Source: an uncultured Lachnospiraceae bacterium (lineage in GTDB: Bacteria; Bacillota; Clostridia; Lachnospirales; Lachnospiraceae). From it: a stretch of DNA of 64,000 nt. The translations under genes were made by a program, and so were the position numbers. The notes below the pieces were generated by a model. That model did not search any database and was not told the origin of the DNA. It was given only the letters and a program-made list of their open reading frames with translations. Positions 57,923-64,000 of the stretch are shown piece after piece (positions within the stretch are counted from its first letter, which is position 1; each line of letters begins with the position of its first letter). The DNA lies in NCBI GenBank assembly GCA_910588875.1, contig CAJURT010000016.1, positions 9,640 to 73,639 on the forward strand. Direction: 5' to 3'.

Positions 57923-59710
57923 ATGTATCGTTCACATGTATTGGTCTGCGGCGGAACAGGATGTACTTCCTCCGGCAGCCAGCAGATAATGGAAGCACTG
58001 AAGGCGGAGATTGAGAAAGCCGGCCTGCAGGACGAGGTTTCCGTCGTCCAGACCGGGTGCCATGGCCTCTGTGCTTTGGGACCGATTATGATTATCTATC
58101 CGGATGCCAGCTTCTACTCCATGGTTAAGGTGGAGGACATTCCGGAGATTGTATCTGAGCATCTGTTAAAGGGCCGGGTGGTAACCCGCCTTCTGTATCA
58201 GGAGACCGTGACACAGGCAGGAGTCAAGTCCCTGGTGGACACGGATTTCTACAAGAAGCAGCACCGTGTTGCCCTGCGCAACTGCGGTGTCATCAATCCC
58301 GAGGTCATTGAGGAATACATCGGAACCGGAGGCTATGCTGCCCTGGGCAAGGTGCTGACCGAGATGACTCCCGACGATGTCATCAAATGCCTGATGGATT
58401 CCGGCCTTCGGGGCAGAGGGGGCGGCGGCTTCCCCACCGGGCTTAAATGGAAGCTGGCCAAGCAGAATGACGCTGACCAGAAATACGTCTGCTGTAACGC
58501 GGACGAGGGCGACCCCGGCGCATTCATGGACCGTTCCGTGCTGGAAGGGGATCCCCACGCCGTGCTGGAGGCCATGGCCATCGCCGGTTATGCCATCGGG
58601 GCAAACCAGGGTTACATCTATGTCCGTGCAGAGTATCCCATCGCTGTGGAACGTCTGAAGATCGCCATCAACCAGGCAAGGGAGATGGAACTTCTCGGCA
58701 AGGATATTTTCGGCACCGGATTTGACTTTGACATTGACCTGCGCCTGGGCGCCGGCGCATTCGTCTGCGGTGAGGAGACGGCGCTGATGCACTCCATCGA
58801 GGGCAACCGGGGCGAGCCGAAGCCAAGGCCTCCTTTCCCGGCCCAGAAGGGCCTGTTTGACAAGCCCACCATTTTGAACAACGTAGAAACCTATGCCAAC
58901 ATCCCCCAGATCATCCTCAACGGCCCGGAATGGTTCGCCTCCATGGGCACGGAGAAGTCCAAAGGCACCAAGGTCTTTGCCCTGGGCGGCAAGATCCACA
59001 ACACCGGCCTGGTGGAGATCCCCATGGGTACCACCCTGCGTGAGGTGATTGAGGAGATCGGCGGAGGCATTCCCAACGGCAAGAAATTTAAGGCAGCCCA
59101 GACCGGCGGCCCCTCCGGCGGATGCATCCCCTATGAGCATTTTGATATCCCCATTGACTATGACAACCTGATCTCCATCGGGTCCATGATGGGCTCCGGC
59201 GGCCTGATCGTCATGGATGAGGATGACTGTATGGTAGATATTGCCAAGTTCTTCCTGGAGTTCACCGTGGAAGAGTCCTGCGGCAAATGTACCCCCTGCC
59301 GTGTGGGCACCAAGCGCCTTTTGGAGATGCTCACCAAGATCACCAAAGGTCAGGCTACCATGGAAGATCTGGATAAGCTGGAAGAACTCTGCTACTACAT
59401 CAAGGAGAATTCCGCCTGTGCCTTAGGCCAGACCGCCCCCAACCCGGTGCTGTCCACACTCCGCTATTTCCGTGAAGAGTATGAAGCCCATGTCAGGGAC
59501 AAGAGATGCCCGGCCGGCGTATGTAAGGCGCTTCTCTCCTACCATATCGATGCTGACAAGTGCCGCGGCTGTACCTTGTGTGCGCGCAACTGTCCCAACA
59601 ACGCCATCAACGGCACGGTCCGCAACCCGCACATCATTGATCAGGAGAAGTGTATCAAGTGCGGCGCTTGTATGGAGAAGTGTAAATTTGGCGCTATCTA
59701 CAAACAGTAA
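57923..59710 (+). CDS. hydB: Bifurcating hydrogenase HydB (NuoF-like, FMN/NADH subunit)
   Basis: The protein has 595 residues. The N-terminal 2Fe-2S thioredoxin-like domain (about 5-85, CGGTGCTSSGS and QTGCHGLCALGP) is followed by the NuoF core with RGRGGGGFPTGLKWKLA (NADH/FMN), CNADEGDPGAFMDRSVLEGDPHAVLEAM, SLBB and ESCGKCTPCRVGTKRLLEML (4Fe-4S). Two C-terminal 4Fe-4S motifs (CRGCTLCARNCPNNAI, CIKCGACMEKCKFGAI) end the protein. It binds NADH and splits electrons between NAD and ferredoxin. GGAGG is upstream, and it is followed at 16 bp by hydA. Confidence 0.95.
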   Translation: MYRSHVLVCGGTGCTSSGSQQIMEALKAEIEKAGLQDEVSVVQTGCHGLCALGPIMIIYPDASFYSMVKVEDIPEIVSEHLLKGRVVTRLLYQETVTQAGVKSLVDTDFYKKQHRVALRNCGVINPEVIEEYIGTGGYAALGKVLTEMTPDDVIKCLMDSGLRGRGGGGFPTGLKWKLAKQNDADQKYVCCNADEGDPGAFMDRSVLEGDPHAVLEAMAIAGYAIGANQGYIYVRAEYPIAVERLKIAINQAREMELLGKDIFGTGFDFDIDLRLGAGAFVCGEETALMHSIEGNRGEPKPRPPFPAQKGLFDKPTILNNVETYANIPQIILNGPEWFASMGTEKSKGTKVFALGGKIHNTGLVEIPMGTTLREVIEEIGGGIPNGKKFKAAQTGGPSGGCIPYEHFDIPIDYDNLISIGSMMGSGGLIVMDEDDCMVDIAKFFLEFTVEESCGKCTPCRVGTKRLLEMLTKITKGQATMEDLDKLEELCYYIKENSACALGQTAPNPVLSTLRYFREEYEAHVRDKRCPAGVCKALLSYHIDADKCRGCTLCARNCPNNAINGTVRNPHIIDQEKCIKCGACMEKCKFGAIYKQ

Positions 59711-59726
59711 CTGAAGGAGAATGGAT

Positions 59727-61475
59727 ATGGAGAATATTACGATTAAAATTAACGGCATAGAAGTAAGTGCCCCCAAAGGCTCCACCATACTGGAAGCCGC
59801 CCGGCTGGCCCATATCGAGATCCCCACCCTCTGCTATCTGAAGGAGATCAACGAGATCGCTGCCTGCCGGATGTGCGTGGTGGAAGTCAAGGGTGCCAGA
59901 AGCCTGGTTGCTGCCTGCGTCTATCCGATCAATGAGAATATGGAAGTATGGACAAACACCCCCAAGGTGCTGGAGTCCCGTAAGAAGACACTGCAGCTTC
60001 TGTTATCCAACCACGACCGCAAGTGCTTATCCTGCGTGCGCAGCGGCAACTGTGAACTGCAGCAGCTGGCCAAGGAACTTGGCGTGGATGAAGAGAACAA
60101 GTACGACGGCGAGCGCACCCCGTCCTGCATCGACGACAGCGCCGCCCACATGATCCGGGACAACAGCAAATGTATCCTCTGCCGCCGCTGCTCCGCAGTC
60201 TGCGAGAAGGTTCAGGGCATCGGTGTGATCGGCCCGAACCAGAGGGGCTTTGCCACCTTTATCGGTTCTGCCTTTGACATGGGCTTAGGCGAGACCAGCT
60301 GCGTATCCTGCGGCCAGTGTATCGCGGTATGTCCCACCGGCGCCCTCCAGGAAAAGTCCCAGATCGACGACGTCCTGGCCGCCATCGCAGATCCCTCCAA
60401 GCACGTGATCGTGCAGACAGCCCCTGCCGTCCGGGCCGGGCTGGGAGAGGAATTCGGCTATCCCATCGGCACCAATGTGGAAGGCAAGATGGCTGCCGCC
60501 CTTAGAAGGATTGGTTTTGATAAAGTATTCGACACCGACTTCAGTGCGGACCTTACCATCATGGAAGAAGCCCATGAATTCCTTGACCGGGTACAGAACG
60601 GCGGCGTACTCCCGCTGATCACCTCCTGTTCCCCGGGATGGATCAAATATTGCGAGCATTATTTCCCGGATATGACGGAGAACCTTTCCAGCTGTAAGTC
60701 CCCCCAGCAGATGTTCGGCGCCATCGCCAAATCCTACTATGCTGAGAAGATGGGCTTAAAGCCGGAAGATATCGTGTCAGTGTCCATCATGCCCTGTACT
60801 GCCAAGAAGTTCGAGGTGCAGCGCCCCAACCAGGCCGCCAACGGCGTGCCGGATGTGGACATTTCCCTGACCACCCGGGAACTGGCCCGCATGATCAAGC
60901 GGGTGGGCCTGAAATTCACCGAACTGCCGGATGAAGGCTTCGACGCGCCTCTCGGCCTTGGCACCGGCGCTGCCGTGATCTTCGGCGCCACCGGCGGCGT
61001 GATGGAGGCTGCCCTGCGTACCGCAGTGGAGACCCTCACCGGCGAGGAACTGGCCAGCGTGGACTTCACGGAAGTGCGCGGCACCGAGGGCATCAAGGAA
61101 GCCACCTACCACGTGGCAGGCATGGATGTCAAGGTGGCTGTGGCCTCCGGCCTGGGCAATGCCAGGAAGCTTCTCAACATGGTAAAATCCGGGGAAGCAA
61201 ACTACCACTTCATCGAGATCATGGGCTGCCCGGGCGGATGCGTCAACGGCGGCGGCCAGCCCCAGCAGCCTGGCCATGTGCGCAACACCGTGGATATCCG
61301 TGCCCTGCGTGCAAAGGTCCTGTATGACTCCGACAAGGATAACCCGATCCGCAAGTCCCATGAGAATCCGGCAATCAAGGAGCTGTATGAGACCTATCTG
61401 GGCAAACCGGGAAGTTCCAAGGCACATCATCTGCTGCATACGACTTATGTGAAGAGGAAGATCAACGAGATTTGA
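59727..61475 (+). CDS. hydA: [FeFe]-hydrogenase catalytic subunit HydA (bifurcating, group A3 type)
   Basis: The protein has 582 residues. N-terminal 2Fe-2S domain (about 1-75), a His-Cys3 4Fe-4S motif (HDRKCLSCVRSGNCELQ), two 4Fe-4S motifs (CILCRRCSAVC, CVSCGQCIAVCP), then the H-cluster domain with L1 TSCSPGW, L2 MPCTAKKFE and L3 EIMGCPGGCVNGGGQP, and the C-terminal small-subunit-like tail. It makes or uses H2. The ATG at 59727 has AAGGAG 7 bases upstream and is preferred over the ATG at 59721. It is the last gene of the operon, before a terminator. Confidence 0.96.
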   Translation: MENITIKINGIEVSAPKGSTILEAARLAHIEIPTLCYLKEINEIAACRMCVVEVKGARSLVAACVYPINENMEVWTNTPKVLESRKKTLQLLLSNHDRKCLSCVRSGNCELQQLAKELGVDEENKYDGERTPSCIDDSAAHMIRDNSKCILCRRCSAVCEKVQGIGVIGPNQRGFATFIGSAFDMGLGETSCVSCGQCIAVCPTGALQEKSQIDDVLAAIADPSKHVIVQTAPAVRAGLGEEFGYPIGTNVEGKMAAALRRIGFDKVFDTDFSADLTIMEEAHEFLDRVQNGGVLPLITSCSPGWIKYCEHYFPDMTENLSSCKSPQQMFGAIAKSYYAEKMGLKPEDIVSVSIMPCTAKKFEVQRPNQAANGVPDVDISLTTRELARMIKRVGLKFTELPDEGFDAPLGLGTGAAVIFGATGGVMEAALRTAVETLTGEELASVDFTEVRGTEGIKEATYHVAGMDVKVAVASGLGNARKLLNMVKSGEANYHFIEIMGCPGGCVNGGGQPQQPGHVRNTVDIRALRAKVLYDSDKDNPIRKSHENPAIKELYETYLGKPGSSKAHHLLHTTYVKRKINEI

Positions 61476-61510
61476 TCGTCCATGAAGTAAATTTTGCAGA
61501 AACAAACCAA

Positions 61511-61554
61511 AAGCCGCCCCATTCGGAGAAATATCCGGATGGGACGGCTTTTTG
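61511..61554. terminator. Terminator after hydA
   Basis: AAAGCCGCCCCAT and ATGGGACGGCTTTT form a strong stem with a T-run, between convergent hydA and the AlbA-type gene. Confidence 0.85.
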
Positions 61555-61568
61555 GCTTCATCATACTT

Positions 61569-63029
61569 TTACTCCTGGTCCCTGTGTAGCCTCCAACTCC
61601 CGTATCTGTTGGAACCTTCCCTGCTCAGAAGCCCTTTTTCTTTTAGTTTTTTTATCGCATACCGTATCCCGTCCACTGAAATCCCAATATCCTTTGCCAG
61701 CTGAGACAGGGTAATACCAGGGTTCTTCTCCATGGCCAAAATAATTTTCTTCTCTGTTTTTGTCAATTTTGCGGTAGTTTTTGCGGTAGTCTTTGCGGTA
61801 GTCTTTGCGGTAGTCTTTGCGGTAGTCCCATTTCCTAATTTGTAGTCAAAGGAATACTCTTCTGCCAGCGGAACGATGATCCGGAAAATATCCCCTTCCT
61901 GGAATTTCGGATCCTGCCCAGAATAAAATCTGCTATATTTAAACAAATTTCTCACACCGGAACCCAGCCGGTCTGCTCTTCCTATATTCCGGAAAAAGGA
62001 CGCGATAATCGGGTTTTTCGGATTTGGCTCCAGGTTATCCGGAGTGATGAATCCCTCCCCGGCAGCACGGTTTGCGTTCTCCGTATACATCCTGTTTTTC
62101 CGGATCACAAATTTAGCTGCATAGGAACTGGTAAACTCCCGGTGCATAAGAATGTTACTGACCATTTCCCTGGCAAGGATATTCCTTAAGCTAACCCTGT
62201 TTTCATTCTCCAGAAAAAACTTATCCGGCAAATGCTTCCTGGCAAATTCCATCAGCTGGTCAAAACTTTCGATTAAATTCGTGCGGATAATCTCACGGTC
62301 ATCATACCGGTCTTCATTCGTCCGCCGCACCAAGGCATCCGTCTCATATGCCGGGCAGACATTCATGATAACCTCATCTCTGCCCAGCAGCAAAAGGGCT
62401 GCCAGGTTATATCCCTTCTCCCCGGTGGCCATGTCTGTACCATACAATCCGGCACTCTTTAACAGTTCCTGGTCACTCAGGTTCTCCCATGGATGCTTGC
62501 CGCCGGCATTATTCACTGCCATCTGCCGGATCCCAGGCAACAGATCAATCCGCAGATCCTCCAACCTGGCATAGGGATAGATCTTTTTCTCCGTAAAAAT
62601 ATTTTGTTTTCGAATATACATAGAAGCGATGTGAGATGTGGCTGTTACCTTCACATCCGCGTCATCCACCCGGTCATAGATCACCCGCTTATAACTGTGC
62701 ACCTCCGCACTGGGCGGCACATGAACATGAATCACGGTATGCCCTTGATACTGAACCAACTCTGGCACAAGGTAAACCGTTGGTGCAAAAATGGATGGAT
62801 TGCCAATTATGCTGATAAAATTTTTAATCATATCCGAAGCTGCTTTTTCCGGCACACCGACAACCGTACCGTCATCGAGCACCCCCATAAACAAATCACC
62901 GCCAAAACGGTTCAGGAAAGAGCATACACTTTCGTATACATCCTGGCCTGGCCCATTCCCGCAGCGCTTAAACTCCACTGCCACAGTCTCACCAATAGCA
63001 AGCATGGATTCAAATGCAGCCAAATTCAT
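61569..63029 (-). CDS. AlbA_2/HATPase_c_4 type regulator with winged-helix C-terminus
   Basis: The protein has 486 residues. The AlbA_2 (Schlafen-like) domain is N-terminal (about 10-130: VEFKRCGNGPGQDVYESVCSFLNRFGGDLFMGVLDDG). A HATPase_c_4-like region (about 270-390: LREMVSNILMHREFTSSYAAKFVI and RNIGRADRLGSGVRNLFKYSRFY) follows. A linker of five TTAK repeats (about 401-420) joins a winged helix-turn-helix (about 425-480: KIILAMEKNPGITLSQLAKDIGISVDGIRYAIKKLKEKGLL). Such proteins are common in gut bacteria and probably regulate transcription; the target is unknown. The start overlaps the stop of the YjbR-like gene. Confidence 0.88.
   Translation of the reverse strand: MNLAAFESMLAIGETVAVEFKRCGNGPGQDVYESVCSFLNRFGGDLFMGVLDDGTVVGVPEKAASDMIKNFISIIGNPSIFAPTVYLVPELVQYQGHTVIHVHVPPSAEVHSYKRVIYDRVDDADVKVTATSHIASMYIRKQNIFTEKKIYPYARLEDLRIDLLPGIRQMAVNNAGGKHPWENLSDQELLKSAGLYGTDMATGEKGYNLAALLLLGRDEVIMNVCPAYETDALVRRTNEDRYDDREIIRTNLIESFDQLMEFARKHLPDKFFLENENRVSLRNILAREMVSNILMHREFTSSYAAKFVIRKNRMYTENANRAAGEGFITPDNLEPNPKNPIIASFFRNIGRADRLGSGVRNLFKYSRFYSGQDPKFQEGDIFRIIVPLAEEYSFDYKLGNGTTAKTTAKTTAKTTAKTTAKLTKTEKKIILAMEKNPGITLSQLAKDIGISVDGIRYAIKKLKEKGLLSREGSNRYGSWRLHRDQE
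61771..61830. repeat. Five tandem 12-bp repeats in the AlbA-type gene
   Basis: GCGGTAGTCTTT units start at 61771, 61783, 61795, 61807 and 61819, encoding Thr-Thr-Ala-Lys repeats in the linker before the winged helix. Confidence 0.92.
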
Positions 63030-63379
63030 TTGCCCCCACCTCCTGGTTTACTTCCGCCGGCCAAATCATAGCTTTCTGCAATCATGCGTTTCACCACATC
63101 ATCCGGAATGCTGCCATCTAATATAACCGTATTCCAATGCTTTTTGTTCTGGTGGTATCCGGGCAAAACGGAAGGATAGGCAGAGCGCCAAAAATCCCTC
63201 CACTCCGGATCTACCTTCACATTGACCCGGATGCTTCCATCCATCTCGTAGGTCCAGGCAAACGCCCTTTTATTCTTCCGGATCCGCACCAGCACCCAGT
63301 TGCTGTCATGAAACGGGGTGTCAATGTAGGTGCCTGGCAAAGTCAGGGCATAATCCAGCACTTGTTTTCGTTCGGTCAT
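63026..63379 (-). CDS. MmcQ/YjbR family DNA-binding-type protein
   Basis: The protein has 117 residues and is a single CyaY-like/YjbR domain: MTERKQVLDYALTLPGTYIDTPFHDSNWVLVRIRKNKRAFAWTYE, then VNVKVDPEWRDFWRSAYPSVLPGYHQNKKHWNTVILDGSIPDD and a Gly-rich end. The start at 63379 matches the family; longer frames upstream add an unrelated hydrophobic tail. Its stop overlaps the AlbA-type start (ATGA), so both are translated from one message. The function is not established. Confidence 0.88.
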   Translation of the reverse strand: MTERKQVLDYALTLPGTYIDTPFHDSNWVLVRIRKNKRAFAWTYEMDGSIRVNVKVDPEWRDFWRSAYPSVLPGYHQNKKHWNTVILDGSIPDDVVKRMIAESYDLAGGSKPGGGGK

Positions 63380-63638
63380 GGTTGGCCTCCTTGGAACAAT
63401 AAACTTGTTAAAGACTCTGCTAAGTGATCTCATTATATCACATGCCAGGACGGATAAAAAGTAAAATCTTCTTGCCACTTGCCAATAAGCTTAGAAATAT
63501 ATCCAAATATTCAGAATATAGATGTTAATAATTTCTATAAAAAGATTATTTTTTCTAAAAAAACAAAAATACACATAATATCAAACACAAAAAGAAAATC
63601 AAGGAAAAATTACTTTTTACGAGATAGATATATGCAGA

Positions 63639-63667
63639 TTGTAAAATCCAACGATTTATGGTAGTAT
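63639..63667 (+). promoter_or_regulatory. Promoter of the Rpn-type transposase gene
   Basis: TTGTAA (63639-63644), 17-bp spacer, TAGTAT (63662-63667). The spacer from about 63480 to 63690 is far richer in A and T than the surrounding genes and contains no other gene. The promoter rules out an ATG start at 63666. Confidence 0.65.
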
Positions 63668-63704
63668 GGAGATACGAAAACAGAAGGGAAAGCAGGTGGG
63701 AAGA

Positions 63705-64000
63705 TTGACAGTGACGGAACAGATAGACCAGAAACATCAGGAAGATTTACAGAGGCTAAGAGGCTTTCGCCTGCTTGATGATGATTTCCTCACAAAGTGT
63801 TTTGAGGGAGATACGGCAAGCATAGAACTGGTATTGCGGATTGTGCTGGAAAAGCCGGATTTAAAGGTGCTGGACGTTCGCACCCAGGTATTTGTGGAGA
63901 ATCTGCTGAACCGTTCAGTGAGGTTGGATATCCTGGCTACGGACGGCACAGGGGCAAAACTGAATGTGGAGGTACAGCGCTCCGACAAAGGAGCCGGGAG
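63705..64000 (+). CDS. Rpn-family PD-(D/E)XK nuclease/transposase, N-terminal part (cut by window edge)
   Basis: An open frame of about 98 codons runs off the window. It begins at a TTG (63705); GTG codons at 63696 and 63711 are alternatives, and AGGTGGGAAG lies just before. The sequence LDDDFLTKCFEGDTASIELVLRIVL and RSVRLDILATDGTGAKLNVEVQRSD is typical of PD-(D/E)XK Rpn transposase-type proteins, with the core acidic residues in RLDILATD and the E-V-Q motif. These promote recombination and are repeated in gut genomes. The end of the protein is not visible. Confidence 0.78.
   Translation, partial: MTVTEQIDQKHQEDLQRLRGFRLLDDDFLTKCFEGDTASIELVLRIVLEKPDLKVLDVRTQVFVENLLNRSVRLDILATDGTGAKLNVEVQRSDKGAG

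Noticed and set aside
58166..59140. Long minus-strand open frame opposite hydB
   Set aside because: Antisense shadow of a strongly conserved gene in GC-rich sequence; composition is His/Leu/Gly-rich and no family is recognised.

Overview
The window (about 52% GC by eye, with AT-rich islands) looks like the chromosome of a strictly anaerobic gut-type Clostridia, most likely Lachnospiraceae. The reasons are an electron-bifurcating [FeFe]-hydrogenase operon, TRAP transporters for acidic sugars, a complete lower uronate/KDG pathway, an EssC-type (Firmicutes) type VII secretion operon, strong GGAGG ribosome binding sites and sigma-A promoters. No rRNA, tRNA, CRISPR array or intact insertion sequence was seen.

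Layout. 1-3331 (minus): the start of a type VII secretion-like operon (VWA-FHA protein, FHA membrane protein, EssC N-terminus cut by the window edge). It diverges from an HTH regulator (3582-5061) whose frame is broken at an 11-C tract. 5171-8283: a cytidylate kinase-like protein and a C1-folate unit (FchA, FolD, an iron-sulfur flavoprotein). 8284-10506: an Lsa-type ABC-F antibiotic-resistance gene behind a long leader with a two-codon ORF and two terminator-like hairpins. 10557-12028: GNAT and radical SAM genes. 12216-21108 (minus): a sugar-acid operon (KduD-like SDR, TRAP transporter, second SDR, FAD enzyme, LacI regulator, cupin) driven by one promoter with two LacI-type operators. 21273-26791: orphan ABC permease, YitT protein, and an ECF sigma / anti-sigma / VWA lipoprotein operon. 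27062-28840: a decayed SdpI-family gene and an unusual ImmA/IrrE peptidase plus nucleotide-cyclase-like pair.

29028-37178 is a uronate regulon: uxaC converts hexuronate to ketouronate, uxaA dehydrates altronate to KDG, and KDG kinase(s) and KDPG aldolase finish the route. It is controlled by an IclR (KdgR-like) and a LacI regulator, each with matching operators visible. The uronate reductase (uxaB/uxuB) is not in this cluster. 37325-45679 holds envelope and signalling genes: L,D-transpeptidase, GIY-YIG, GGDEF, acyltransferase, NlpC/P60, thioredoxin reductase and amidase. 45853-50412 holds a restriction-enzyme remnant, an SDR, greA and a second TRAP operon. 50428-56081 holds a deacetylase, a formate/nitrite channel and a sensory-type hydrogenase operon with PHP, DRTGG and HATPase genes. 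This diverges from the hydrogenase operon hydC-HATPase-ferredoxin-hydB-hydA (56416-61475). The window ends with an AlbA/HATPase regulator, a YjbR-like gene, an AT-rich spacer and the start of an Rpn-type PD-(D/E)XK transposase gene.

A recurring feature is short tandem repeats, both coding and non-coding: C11, 16 bp x4, 9 bp x3, 17 bp x7, 33 bp x3, 24 bp x9 twice, 38 bp x3, 12 bp x5. Several sit at gene ends, leaders or surface-protein linkers, where copy-number change could alter expression or protein length.
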